A stretch of DNA of 64,000 nucleotides, from positions 868,001-932,000 of the forward strand of contig NZ_JBHUIO010000002.1 in NCBI RefSeq assembly GCF_042682745.1, read 5' to 3'. Both the position numbers and the translations under genes were made by a program. This document shows positions 53,148 through 62,199 of the stretch, piece after piece; within the stretch, counting starts at the first letter, position 1; the number at the start of each line of letters is the position of its first letter. Under the pieces are notes generated by a model, which did no database searches, was not told the origin of the DNA, and saw only the letters and a program-made list of their open reading frames with translations. Source of the DNA: Tumebacillus_A lipolyticus. GTDB taxonomy: Bacteria > Bacillota > Bacilli > Tumebacillales > Tumebacillaceae.

Positions 53148-54383
53148 ATGAAAAAAAGTGCACTTCTCGGAATGTGCCTCCTGTTCCTCTTTCTGCTGAC
53201 CTCCCCCGCGCTTGCGCATGCCACGCTGATCAAGAGCACGCCAGCGGAGGGAGAGGTACTTCAGCAGAACCCTGGGACATTGCGGCTCCAGTTCAACGAA
53301 CCGCTGGAACCTGAGCTGATCGAACTCAAACTGTATCGGTGGGATGCCAAAGAGCTCGACCTGTCTGCTCCACAGCTGACCAAAGGCAACGCGTCCGAAA
53401 CGTACGCCGCGCTGCCCGACGGATTAGAAGAGGGCTCCTATCGGCTGCTGTGGAGCATCATCTCCGAAGATGGTCACCGAATGAACGGCGAGATCTCCTT
53501 TGCCCTCGGGCAAGAATCGGAGACGATCACGCCGATCACCGAAAGCACAAGTGCAGGACAGTCCGACTCGACCGTCCACTCTGTCTTGCGCATGATCGCA
53601 GAAGGCGTGTTGCTGATCGCGAGCGGACTGTACCTGCTGTCCACGCTTGCACAGAGGATGTCGCTTCCGAGCGCTTCCGAACTGCTCGGGCGTTTTAAGC
53701 AAATCGGCTGGGCTTTGTTGCTCGCGCTCACCGTAGGTGAGGGAGTCTCCTATCTCTATGTCTTGCAAAAAGACCCGTTCACATTCTTCTTCGCTCAAGG
53801 TCGTTTTGACATACTGCTTGAGACGCCATTCCTGCGAATGGCACTGATTCAATTGTTGCTCTTGCTGCTGATCGCACTGCCGGGCATGATAAGAGGTTGG
53901 ACCGCCCTGATGCTCGGGCTGATCACGCTCAACCTCGCCCTGAGCGGACATGCGCTCGCCATCGAGCCGACCTGGCTTTCGATCGCGCTTCGCATGATGC
54001 ATCTGCTCTCGATCGCGCTGTGGCTAGGCGGCATCTGCTACCTGTTGCTCCTGTGGCGAAAGCAGATCGACAAGAGCAGATCTCGCGCCTTTTTCCTGCG
54101 CGCTTTTCTGATCGCCTCGCTTGCGGTCGCGCTCACAGGCGTGCTGATGGTCAGCTTGCAGACCGATTGGAGCGCACTCTTCACCGCCAGTGGAACGTGG
54201 AGCTCACTGCTGTTCAGCAAGATCGGCCTGATGTTGATCATGCTGCTGCTCGCCTTGCGTCAGTCCAGCCGTTGGCGAAAAGACCCGACCGCCCTGTCTG
54301 TAAAACTGCTTCGCATCGAATGGCTGATCGGCCTGCTGGTCATTCTCGCAGGCATCTGGATGAGCCTGATCGCTTACCCCTAA
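53148..54383 (+). CDS. CopC-CopD fusion protein (YcnJ-like)
   Basis: A 411-residue protein. Signal peptide ends near ALAHA so that the mature protein begins with His, a Cu(II) ligand in CopC. CopC domain about 25-135 with ATLIKSTPAEGEVL and ISEDGHRMNG (second ligand pair). The CopD domain follows with eight predicted helices (about 160-410). In B. subtilis YcnJ has the same fusion and is involved in copper uptake. The ATG at 53148 follows AAGGTGG. Confidence 0.9.
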   Translation: MKKSALLGMCLLFLFLLTSPALAHATLIKSTPAEGEVLQQNPGTLRLQFNEPLEPELIELKLYRWDAKELDLSAPQLTKGNASETYAALPDGLEEGSYRLLWSIISEDGHRMNGEISFALGQESETITPITESTSAGQSDSTVHSVLRMIAEGVLLIASGLYLLSTLAQRMSLPSASELLGRFKQIGWALLLALTVGEGVSYLYVLQKDPFTFFFAQGRFDILLETPFLRMALIQLLLLLLIALPGMIRGWTALMLGLITLNLALSGHALAIEPTWLSIALRMMHLLSIALWLGGICYLLLLWRKQIDKSRSRAFFLRAFLIASLAVALTGVLMVSLQTDWSALFTASGTWSSLLFSKIGLMLIMLLLALRQSSRWRKDPTALSVKLLRIEWLIGLLVILAGIWMSLIAYP

Positions 54384-54404
54384 CGTATTGAGGAGGAACC
54401 TACT

Positions 54405-55037
54405 ATGAAATTGAAACCGATCGCCGCAGCCGTGCTGATGACCACTGCGCTCACCCTGTTTGCCGGAACCGCTTCCGCCCACGTCACCGTCTGGCCGAAA
54501 GAGACGAAGACGGGCGCCTATGAAAAATACACCGTTCGCGTTCCGGTCGAGAAGGAGATCAACACCACGCAAGTTCGCGTCGAGTTCCCAACCGGTATGA
54601 AAGTCTCGACCGTCATGCCTCTTCCCGGCTGGAACTACGAGTTTGAGAAAGATTCGGAAGGCGTGAACAAGTCGATCACCTGGACGGCGACCAACGGCGG
54701 CATCAAGCAGCATGAGTTCGTGGAATTCTCCTTCGTCGGTGCCAATCCGAAAGAGGTGGGCGCAGGCACGCTGGTCTTCAAAGCGTACCAAACCTACTCG
54801 GACAAGTCGGTCGTCGAGTGGACAGGCGATGCAGATTCCCAGACGCCCGCCTCGGTCAGCACGCTGACGCAAGCGGCAGCAGGAGAGGATCATCACGGTG
54901 GGACTGGCTCAGCCGATCACGCAGATCACAGCGATGGCGAAGCGAAAGAGTCGACGAGCGCAAGCAACACCTTGCCGATCGCGTTGGCTGGCGGCGCCCT
55001 GTTGCTCTCCCTGATCTCCCTGTTCCGCAAACGCTAA
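54405..55037 (+). CDS. YcnI-like copper-binding protein (DUF1775)
   Basis: A 210-residue secreted, C-terminally membrane-anchored protein. A signal peptide ends in ASA so the mature N terminus is His (AHVTVWP), the DUF1775 copper site. The Ig-like core carries PLPGWNYEFEK and ITWTATNGG. A His/Asp-rich linker (DHHGGTGSADHADHSDG) and one helix end the protein. It follows the CopC-CopD gene after 21 bases, as YcnI follows YcnJ. Confidence 0.92.
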   Translation: MKLKPIAAAVLMTTALTLFAGTASAHVTVWPKETKTGAYEKYTVRVPVEKEINTTQVRVEFPTGMKVSTVMPLPGWNYEFEKDSEGVNKSITWTATNGGIKQHEFVEFSFVGANPKEVGAGTLVFKAYQTYSDKSVVEWTGDADSQTPASVSTLTQAAAGEDHHGGTGSADHADHSDGEAKESTSASNTLPIALAGGALLLSLISLFRKR

Positions 55038-55047
55038 TCGTCAACCA

Positions 55048-55080
55048 GAAGCTCTGCCCACATCGGCAGAGCTTTTTTTC
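55048..55080 (+). terminator. Rho-independent terminator of the copper operon
   Basis: Inverted repeat AGCTCTGCC / GGCAGAGCT followed by seven T residues. Confidence 0.9.
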
Positions 55081-55136
55081 TATCTGTCGTCAAGTCTGCC
55101 GCATCGCTCCTGCCGGCACAAGCAAAGCGCAAAAGC

Positions 55137-55199
55137 AAAAAGCCCCGACTCCCCGATCGACCCTGTCGAGAAGACAGAGCCCGATCGAGAGTCGGGGCG
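55137..55199 (-). terminator. Rho-independent terminator of hisC-aroA
   Basis: Long hairpin with outer arms GCCCCGACTC / GAGTCGGGGC and inner CCGATCG pairing, followed by TTTTTGCTTTT on the minus strand. Confidence 0.85.
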
Positions 55200-55215
55200 T
55201 GTACAGTTCGGGATG

Positions 55216-56301
55216 TTACGCCTGAACGGTCGTCGGAAGAAAACCGCTTTGGCGAAGTTGGTTGAGCAGCGTGCTGAATTGATCGAGATCCAACTGCTGT
55301 TTCGCATCGGACAGCGCGACAGCAGGCTCGTTGTGCGTCTCGATGATCAGACCGTCCGCGCCGACAGCCAGCGCCGCTTTGGCAATCGGGAACATGATGT
55401 CCTTGCGGCCTGTCGAGTGGGAAATATCGACGACGACCGGCAGATGCGACTCCTGCTTCAAGATCGGCACCGCCGAGATGTCCAGCGTGTTGCGCGTCGC
55501 CTTCTCATAGGTGCGAATCCCGCGCTCGCAGAGGATGATCTGGTCGTTCCCTCTTGAAGCGATATATTCGGCAGCGTAGAGCAGTTCCTCGATCGTCGCC
55601 GCCAATCCGCGCTTTAACAAGATCGGCTTGCGAACCGAACCTGCCGCTTTCAGCAGCTCGAAGTTTTGCATGTTGCGCGCCCCGATCTGGATCACATCAA
55701 GATATTCGCAGGCCATCTCCACATCTTCCGGTGTGACGATCTCCGAGACGCAGACCATCTGATGTCGCTTGGCCGTCTCGCTCAAAATGCGCAGGCCCTC
55801 TTTGCCCAACCCTTGAAAATCGTAGGGCGAGGTGCGCGGCTTGTAGGCGCCGCCGCGAAGCAGCGCGATCCCCTCGCCTTGCAGATGGGAGGCGACCGCC
55901 TCCATCTGCGCTTCCGTCTCCACCGAGCACGGGCCGGAGATGATGATCGGAGTGCCTCCGCCAACGGCGAGCGGTCCGACCTGTACCACCGTATCTTGCG
56001 ACTTGTTCTTGCGCGAGATCAACAGCGACTTCTTCTCCTCTTCTTGCAATCCGAGCGACGCCTGAAAGATCTGTTTGAACAGATGACGAATCGTGTCATC
56101 CGAAAAGGGTCCAGTATTCGCCTGAACCACCAGATCCAGCATCTCCTTCTCTCGAATCGGATCGAAGCGCTCCGTTCCTTTGCCTGTCTTGAGCAGACCG
56201 ATCTCCTGCACCAGTTGGGCGCGACTGTTCAAGACGGCCAGAATCTCCAAATTTACCTCGTCGAGCTGCTTGCGCAACTCATCAAACCTCTGCTTGCTCA
56301 T
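55216..56301 (-). CDS. aroA: DAHP synthase fused to chorismate mutase (AroA(G))
   Basis: A 361-residue bifunctional enzyme, matching B. subtilis AroA (about 358). The N-terminal AroQ chorismate mutase (about 1-88) has RFDELRKQLDEVNLEILAVLNSR and RFDPIREKEMLDLV. The DAHP synthase domain follows with GPCSVETEAQM, RGGAYKPRTSPYDFQGLG and DISHSTGRKD. It starts aromatic amino-acid synthesis; the fused mutase gives chorismate/prephenate feedback. Downstream of hisC by 42 bases. Confidence 0.96.
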   Translation of the reverse strand: MSKQRFDELRKQLDEVNLEILAVLNSRAQLVQEIGLLKTGKGTERFDPIREKEMLDLVVQANTGPFSDDTIRHLFKQIFQASLGLQEEEKKSLLISRKNKSQDTVVQVGPLAVGGGTPIIISGPCSVETEAQMEAVASHLQGEGIALLRGGAYKPRTSPYDFQGLGKEGLRILSETAKRHQMVCVSEIVTPEDVEMACEYLDVIQIGARNMQNFELLKAAGSVRKPILLKRGLAATIEELLYAAEYIASRGNDQIILCERGIRTYEKATRNTLDISAVPILKQESHLPVVVDISHSTGRKDIMFPIAKAALAVGADGLIIETHNEPAVALSDAKQQLDLDQFSTLLNQLRQSGFLPTTVQA

Positions 56302-56343
56302 CTCAACTCACTCTCCTCAGCTCAATATTGGATCAAGTCTATT

Positions 56344-57465
56344 TTACACGTTTCGCACAGCGCTGGAAACCACCTTTTCGAAAACGCTCAAAAATCGGTC
56401 GACCTCCTCCAGAAGCCCGATCGAAACGCGCAGATATCCCGGCAGCCCGAGCGGAGTCCCGCTGCGGACGATCACGCCTTCGCGCAACAGGAGGTCGAAC
56501 AGCTTTTGATCGTCTAGTCCCGTGTTGAAGATGGCAAAGTTCCCCTGCGAGGGCAGCAGCTGATACCCGAGTTTCTCAAGCCCCGCCTGCAAGCGCTGCA
56601 TCCCCTCACGGTTCTGCTTGCGCGACGCTTCCACATGGTCAGCATCATCGAGCGCAGCGATCGCCGCCGTCTGTGCGAGCAGGTTGGCGTTGAACGGTTC
56701 GCGAGTGCGGTTGATCGCGTCGATCACTTCCGCCGGCCCCATCACATAACCGAGGCGCAAACCTGCCAGCGCGTACATCTTCGAGAACGTTCGCATGACG
56801 ATAACATTGTACCCCTGCTTGAGGAAATCAATGCCTTGCGCATAGTCGTTCTCCACCACATATTCATTGTACGCTTCGTCGAGGATCACCAGTACGTGAG
56901 CCGGCACGCGGTCGAGGAAAGCCTGCAGATCCGCTTGGCGGATGTAGTTGCCCGTCGGATTGTTCGGCGAGCAGAGATAGAGCAGCTTCGTACTCGCTGT
57001 CACCGCGCTCAACATCGCTTCGAAATCATATTCAAAATCGGCTGTCAGCGGCACAGCGACCGTCGTGGCATCCATCAATTGGGCGCCAAACCAATATTGC
57101 GAAAACGACGGGGAGGGCACGACGATCTCCGCCCCCTGCTGCAAGAACGTCTCCGAGATCAGCTTGATCGTGTCATCCGAACCGTTTCCGACGAGGATCT
57201 GTTTCGTTTCCACGCCATGCTTCTTGCTCAACGCTTCCTTTAAAGAGAACGCTCCCGGGTCCGGATAGCGATTGACACCTTGCAGAGCTTCTGCGATCGC
57301 TTGCTGAGCAAGCTTAGAGGGCCCGAGCGGGTTTTCGTTTGACCCGAGCTTGATCACATCGCTCAAGCCGTAGTCCCGCTTCACATCGGAGATCGGTTTT
57401 CCTGGCTGGTAGGGCTTGATAGCAAACAGATTTTTTCTCACGTTGTTCAAAATTTCTTCTGACAT
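56344..57465 (-). CDS. hisC: Histidinol-phosphate aminotransferase
   Basis: A 373-residue PLP aminotransferase, class I/II. Visible: KLGSNENPLGPSKLA near the N terminus, CSPNNPTGNYI, DEAYNEYV and PLP-Lys in RTFSKMYALAGLRLGYV. In Bacilli HisC also aminates prephenate/phenylpyruvate. Pairing with aroA suggests an aromatic role too. The ATG at 57465 has GGGAGGC upstream; an in-frame ATG 30 bases further up is less likely. Confidence 0.9.
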   Translation of the reverse strand: MSEEILNNVRKNLFAIKPYQPGKPISDVKRDYGLSDVIKLGSNENPLGPSKLAQQAIAEALQGVNRYPDPGAFSLKEALSKKHGVETKQILVGNGSDDTIKLISETFLQQGAEIVVPSPSFSQYWFGAQLMDATTVAVPLTADFEYDFEAMLSAVTASTKLLYLCSPNNPTGNYIRQADLQAFLDRVPAHVLVILDEAYNEYVVENDYAQGIDFLKQGYNVIVMRTFSKMYALAGLRLGYVMGPAEVIDAINRTREPFNANLLAQTAAIAALDDADHVEASRKQNREGMQRLQAGLEKLGYQLLPSQGNFAIFNTGLDDQKLFDLLLREGVIVRSGTPLGLPGYLRVSIGLLEEVDRFLSVFEKVVSSAVRNV

Positions 57466-57649
57466 GGATCGGCGCCTCCCGAACGGTGTTTTCACCTATC
57501 AATTTCATGGTAGAATAAAAGGGAACTTGTCACCTTTTGTCTATTGCTTTCCTGCTGTAATTTGATAAAGCGACAAATTTTAATCCTGATTATAGCATAT
57601 GAAAATTCCACTGACAATAGAGGTGTCCATACAGAAAGGTGTGCCCAAC

Positions 57650-58855
57650 TTGATCACAAAAACTGACTTTCTCACCGCACAAAAAAACTTGCAAGGTGTG
57701 ATTCACTGCACCCCGCTCGACTACTCGAAAACGTTTTCCGACCTTTCCCACAACGAGATCTTTTTGAAGCTGGAAAACTTGCAAAAAACGGGATCGTTCA
57801 AAATTCGCGGCGCCTTTCATAAGATCGCCACTCTGACTGAAGAGGAGCGAACGCGCGGCGTCATCGCCGCATCGGCAGGCAACCATGCGCAAGGTGTGGC
57901 GTACGGCGCTGCCAACGCCGGCATTCCCTGCATCATCGTCATGCCGGAAGCGGCACCGCTGTCAAAAGTGGAAGCGACCGCTCGCTATGGCGCTCAGGTC
58001 ATCCTGTACGGCAGCAACTACGATGAAGCGTATGCGAAAGCGCTCGAACTGCAACAAGAGCACGGCATGACGTTCGTGCACGCGTTTGACGATCCGACGG
58101 TGATCGCCGGACAAGGCACGATCGCCCTCGAAATCCTCGAACAGCTGCCCGATGTGGACGCGCTCGTCGCCCCGATCGGCGGCGGCGGCTTGATCGCCGG
58201 GATCGCGCTGGCTGCGAAGCTGATCAAGCCGGACTTGCAGATCGTCGGAGTGGAAGCGGCAGGCGCCGCCTGTATGAAGACTTCGATCGAAGCGGGTGAG
58301 ATCGGCACGCTCGCACAGGTGGCGACCATCGCCGACGGGATCTGCGTGCGCCGCCCGGGCGACTTCACCTACCAGCTCACGCGCCAATATGTCGATCATA
58401 TCGTGACGGTCGAAGAGGAGGAGATCGCCCGCGCGATGTTGCTCGCCATCGAGCGCAACAAGATGGTGGTCGAAGGAGCGGGCGCGACCGGCCTCGCAGC
58501 CGTCCTCTACGACAAGCTCCCCTTCCGCGACAAAAAGGTGGCGGTGCTGATCTCCGGCGGCAACGTCGACGTGAACTTCCTGTCGCGGATCATCGAGCGC
58601 GGCCTGGTCGAAGCGGGACGCTATCTGCGCATCAACACCAACGTGCCGGACAAGCCGGGCGTCTTGCAGGACATCCTCGCCGTCTTCGCCGAAGAGCGAG
58701 CGAACATCATCGGCATCCAACACCATCGCATGGGCTCTCGCGTCATGCTCGGCGAGGCGGAGGTGGAGATCGACATCGAGACGCGCGACAACGCACACCA
58801 AGAGCGAATCTTGCAGCGTCTGCACGACAAGGGGTTCGCGGTCATCACCCGGTAA
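57650..58855 (+). CDS. ilvA: Threonine ammonia-lyase (threonine dehydratase)
   Basis: A 401-residue PLP enzyme of the IlvA/TdcB type. The PLP Lys is in KTGSFKIRGAF; the Gly-rich phosphate loop is APIGGGGLIAGIA and SGGNVDVNFL lies further on. A single C-terminal ACT-like domain (about 325-400) follows. It makes 2-oxobutanoate for isoleucine. I chose the TTG at 57650, preceded by AAAGGTG, because no ribosome binding site fits the ATG 51 bases upstream. That choice is moderately certain. Confidence 0.9.
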   Translation: MITKTDFLTAQKNLQGVIHCTPLDYSKTFSDLSHNEIFLKLENLQKTGSFKIRGAFHKIATLTEEERTRGVIAASAGNHAQGVAYGAANAGIPCIIVMPEAAPLSKVEATARYGAQVILYGSNYDEAYAKALELQQEHGMTFVHAFDDPTVIAGQGTIALEILEQLPDVDALVAPIGGGGLIAGIALAAKLIKPDLQIVGVEAAGAACMKTSIEAGEIGTLAQVATIADGICVRRPGDFTYQLTRQYVDHIVTVEEEEIARAMLLAIERNKMVVEGAGATGLAAVLYDKLPFRDKKVAVLISGGNVDVNFLSRIIERGLVEAGRYLRINTNVPDKPGVLQDILAVFAEERANIIGIQHHRMGSRVMLGEAEVEIDIETRDNAHQERILQRLHDKGFAVITR

Positions 58856-58882
58856 TCATTCTCTGAAAAAGGGGGTCTTCGC

Positions 58883-61081
58883 TTGGCCCATCACGAAGAA
58901 CAAATATTCGCCCTGGACATCGGCACCCGCTCGGTGGTCGGTCTCGTCGCCCGCTTTGACCAAGCAGGTCAGTTGGAAGTGGCTGCGACTGTCGCGATGG
59001 AACATGCCACGCGGGCGATGCTCGACGGTCAGATTCACGACGTCGCCCTCGTCGCCGACGTGATTCGTCGAGTGAAAGAACGGTTGGAGCAAGAGACCGG
59101 GCCGCTGCAGAAGGTGGCAGTCGCAGCGGCTGGACGTTCATTAAAGACGATTCGCACCCGTGTCGACCGCGACATCCAAGGGGAGCGGATCACCCGCGAG
59201 GTCGTGCTCGCCTTGGAGTTGACAGCCGTTCAGCACGCCGAGCGCCAACTGCAGGAGCTGGCAGCCGACGCAGCTCGCTATCACTGTGTCGGCTATACGG
59301 TCGTTCACCATCTGCTCGATGACAGCGTGATCGGCTCGCTCGAAGATCAGTTCGGCTTAAAGGCGAGCGTGGAGATCATCGCCACCTTTCTGCCCCGCGT
59401 CGTCATCGACTCTCTGCAGATGGCGCTGGAGCGAGCAGGTCTGGAGATGGCCGCGCTGACCCTTGAGCCGATCGCGGCGATCAACGCGCTGATCCCACCC
59501 TCGATGCGGAAGCTCAACCTGGTGCTCGTCGACATCGGAGCGGGAACCTCCGACATCGCCTTGACTGCCGAAGGGACGGTCGTCGCCTATGGCATGGTAC
59601 CGGTGGCGGGAGATGAGATCACCGAGGCGCTTTCGCAGCGCCACCTGCTCGACTTTCCGGACGCCGAGCTGCTCAAACGCCGCCTGATGACAGAAGAGGT
59701 GGTCAGCTTCTCCGACGTGCTGGGCATCGAGTACAGCATGCCGGCCCGCGATGTGATCGAATCGATTCAGGAGGAGGTGCGCAACCTCGCCTCCCAGATC
59801 GGCTACGAGGTGTTAAAGCTGAATCAAAAAGCGCCCGCAGCCGTCATGCTGGTCGGCGGTGGGTCGCAGACGCCGATGCTCGCTCCCCTGTTGGCTGCCG
59901 AGCTGAAGCTGCCCAAAGAGCGCGTCGCAATCCGCGGCACAGAGGCGATCAAACAGCTCGCCTTGCAGCATGAATCGCTGACCGGGCCACAGGCGGTGAC
60001 GCCGATCGGCATCGCGCTCGCCGCCTGGCAACACCCGGTGTCCTCGGTGGCGATCCGCGTGAACGACAAGTCGCTTCGCCTGTTCGAGTTCCGCCAGATC
60101 ACCGTCGGCGACTGTCTGCTCGCTGCCGATGTCGACATTCGCAAGCTGCACGGCCGACCAGGTCTGGCCTTGACTGTCGAAGTGCAAGGTGCGGTCAAGC
60201 TGATTCGCGGCACGCTGGGCACGCCCGCTCAACTTTTGACCAACGGTCGGCCAGCGATGCTCAACGACATCGTCCAGCATGGCGATGAGATCGAAGTCAT
60301 CGGCGGAACGCCTGGCAGGGACGCCTCCGCTGTCGTGCGCGATGTCCTCTCCGAAGCGGTGTTGCCGACTCCGATGCAGATCTTCTTTAACGGGGAGCGC
60401 TATGAGCGATCGCCGCAAATCCTGATCAACGGCCAGCCGGTGACGCTCGACACCCCGCTCACCGACCGCGCCAGGATCACCTTCGAGCAAGCGCTCACAG
60501 TCGAGAGCGTGCTGAAGAGCCTGCCCGACTTTCAGACAGCAGACCTCGAACGGCTGTCCAGCCCACAGCGCTTTACCCTCACGATCGACGGCGAGCTCGT
60601 CTCCTTACCGCATCAAACCTACGAGCTGACGCGCAATGGCGTCGCGGTGACTCTCGACAGCCCACTTCAGGATGGCGATGAGCTTGAATATGCAGAATTG
60701 CCAGACCCGCTCTATACGGTTCGCTTCTTCTACGATGAGAGCCAGCATCCGGCGCGGACGATCGGGGTGATCTGCAACAACCGTCCCTACAGCATCGAGG
60801 GGCCGCGTCCGCCGATCCTCCGCAACGGAAGGCCCGCAGAGCTCGATGAGGTCGTCGACGAGGGGGATCATCTGCGCTTTCAGCCACAGCGAGCCGAACA
60901 GACAGAGGCGGATGTCGAGACCGATTGGAAGCCTGTGCTGAGCGATCTCTTCCGGTACATCCGCATCGAGGATGAGCGCCCACCAGGTGCGGTCGACCTG
61001 AAGTTGACAGTCAACGCACTGCCCGCCACCTTCATGACCCCGATCCAACATGGTGACATCGTCACGATGGAGTGGGTCTGA
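58883..61081 (+). CDS. FtsA-like actin-fold protein with six C-terminal repeats
   Basis: A 732-residue protein. The first 370 or so residues form an FtsA/actin-like ATPase: ALDIGTRSVVGLVA (phosphate 1), LVDIGAGTSDIAL (phosphate 2) and VMLVGGGSQTPML (adenosine). The remainder holds six units of about 63 residues, each with an N-G-x-P/V-x-L ... P-L-x-x-G-D-x-I/L core (near 390, 453, 515, 583, 646, 709). The repeats look beta-rich. No FtsZ or pilus gene is near, so division or pilus function is not supported. TTG start with GGGGGT upstream. Function unknown. Confidence 0.85.
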   Translation: MAHHEEQIFALDIGTRSVVGLVARFDQAGQLEVAATVAMEHATRAMLDGQIHDVALVADVIRRVKERLEQETGPLQKVAVAAAGRSLKTIRTRVDRDIQGERITREVVLALELTAVQHAERQLQELAADAARYHCVGYTVVHHLLDDSVIGSLEDQFGLKASVEIIATFLPRVVIDSLQMALERAGLEMAALTLEPIAAINALIPPSMRKLNLVLVDIGAGTSDIALTAEGTVVAYGMVPVAGDEITEALSQRHLLDFPDAELLKRRLMTEEVVSFSDVLGIEYSMPARDVIESIQEEVRNLASQIGYEVLKLNQKAPAAVMLVGGGSQTPMLAPLLAAELKLPKERVAIRGTEAIKQLALQHESLTGPQAVTPIGIALAAWQHPVSSVAIRVNDKSLRLFEFRQITVGDCLLAADVDIRKLHGRPGLALTVEVQGAVKLIRGTLGTPAQLLTNGRPAMLNDIVQHGDEIEVIGGTPGRDASAVVRDVLSEAVLPTPMQIFFNGERYERSPQILINGQPVTLDTPLTDRARITFEQALTVESVLKSLPDFQTADLERLSSPQRFTLTIDGELVSLPHQTYELTRNGVAVTLDSPLQDGDELEYAELPDPLYTVRFFYDESQHPARTIGVICNNRPYSIEGPRPPILRNGRPAELDEVVDEGDHLRFQPQRAEQTEADVETDWKPVLSDLFRYIRIEDERPPGAVDLKLTVNALPATFMTPIQHGDIVTMEWV

Positions 61082-61283
61082 TCGGCACGATTGGCGTGCA
61101 CTCGATACAAAAAACCCTTTCCCACGCCTGGGAAAGGGTTTTTTGAGCGGGCTCCTGTTTGACATTCCAGTCGTCCACGTTCGCTTGCAGATAAAACATG
61201 AACAAGAGACCTGCCAAACCGCCCGCCAAAAGGAAGAGGAAGACGCCTTTCTCAAGCGGGCGCATCCTGCGCTTTTGCTCCAT
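61062..61283 (-). CDS. Small single-helix membrane protein
   Basis: A 73-residue protein with basic N terminus (MEQKRRMRP) and one helix (GVFLFLLAGGLAGLLFMFYL). AGGAGGT lies seven bases before the ATG, one of the best sites in the window. It overlaps the end of the upstream EamA-type gene by 32 bases. Its last 25 or so codons contain a perfect terminator hairpin, so transcripts could end before the stop codon. Either the annotated end is extended by chance or the mRNA is sometimes stop-less. Function unknown. Confidence 0.6.
   Translation of the reverse strand: MEQKRRMRPLEKGVFLFLLAGGLAGLLFMFYLQANVDDWNVKQEPAQKTLSQAWERVFCIECTPIVPIRPTPS
61109..61144. terminator. Bidirectional Rho-independent terminator
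   Basis: Perfect 16-bp inverted repeat AAAAAACCCTTTCCCA / TGGGAAAGGGTTTTTT with a 4-base loop. It follows the FtsA-like gene by 27 bases and lies inside the 3' part of the small minus-strand gene. Confidence 0.9.
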
Positions 61284-62142
61284 CTGTCGAACCTCCTGCT
61301 CGGTTGCTCCTGATGATCAAGTAGGAGCTGATCAGGATTAGAGTTCCACCGATCCACGTCTCCATGCGCGGAGCTTCCGCAAAGAACAGGTAGGCAAACA
61401 GGATCGCGCTGACCGGATCGAGATAGCCGAGCACGCCCACCTGTTGCACTTTTACCCGCTCCAACCCGATGAAGTACAGGGTCAGGGCGAGCGCCGTATG
61501 CACGACACCGATGGTGACCATCACCAACAGCGAAGTGGCGGAAGGCAACACCATCCCCTGCCAGAGCACATAGGGGAGCAGGACGACCGTCGCCACGCCC
61601 GTCTGCCAGAATACCAGCGTGTGCGCCGCCATCTTCGTCACCTTTTTGCCGGAGATCGTGACCAGCGCGTAGAAAAAGGCGGCGATAAAACCGCACAGCA
61701 TCCCGTACAGCTGGTTCTCGCCCGCCTCTCCCATCGGGTTCATGATCACCGTCCCAAGAAATGCGAGCCCGACATAAATCCAGGTCTTCCGCTCTCGCCG
61801 CTCTTTCAGCAGCAGAGGAGCGAGCAGGGTGACGAGCACAGGAGCAACATAGTAGCTCAACACCGCATTCGCCATCGAGGTCATCTTGATCGCTTGGAAA
61901 AAGAAAATCCAGTTCAGCGCCAAGACCACGCCGCCGAAAACCACATAGCGAACCTGTCCTGACGCCTCCTTCCATGCGCGCGCAATGCCTGCGCCCCGCG
62001 TCAGCTGATAGATACCGAGCACCAAAAACGCGGACAGCACGCGATAGAAGACGATCACCGTGGCCGGTTGGTCGGCCCACCGCCCGAAGACACCCACACT
62101 GCCCCAGATCAGCATCGCAGCGATCACAAACAGCGCGCCCAT
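61252..62142 (-). CDS. EamA-family (DMT) transporter
   Basis: A 296-residue drug/metabolite transporter with ten predicted helices in two EamA repeats. Start MGALFVIAAMLIWGSVGVFGR; the second repeat ends LGYLDPVSAILFAYLFF. Substrate unknown; family members export amino acids or metabolites. Downstream small gene overlaps its 3' end. Good GGGGGGA site before the ATG. Confidence 0.88.
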   Translation of the reverse strand: MGALFVIAAMLIWGSVGVFGRWADQPATVIVFYRVLSAFLVLGIYQLTRGAGIARAWKEASGQVRYVVFGGVVLALNWIFFFQAIKMTSMANAVLSYYVAPVLVTLLAPLLLKERRERKTWIYVGLAFLGTVIMNPMGEAGENQLYGMLCGFIAAFFYALVTISGKKVTKMAAHTLVFWQTGVATVVLLPYVLWQGMVLPSATSLLVMVTIGVVHTALALTLYFIGLERVKVQQVGVLGYLDPVSAILFAYLFFAEAPRMETWIGGTLILISSYLIIRSNRAGGSTDGAKAQDAPA

Positions 62143-62168
62143 CTCGTTCCCCCCTTTCGCTTCCCAAT

Positions 62169-62198
62169 ATAAAAAGTCCCGCCACTGCGGACGGGACG
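62169..62198 (-). terminator. Rho-independent terminator of the first PerR-like gene
   Basis: Inverted repeat GTCCCG / CGGGAC followed by TTTTTAT on the minus strand, directly at the stop codon. Confidence 0.75.
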
Positions 62199-62199
62199 A

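Noticed and set aside
60605..62185. Minus-strand open frame of 526 codons across the EamA gene and the FtsA-like gene's 3' half
   Set aside because: It reads through the shared terminator and out of frame with EamA, whose helices are convincing in another frame.
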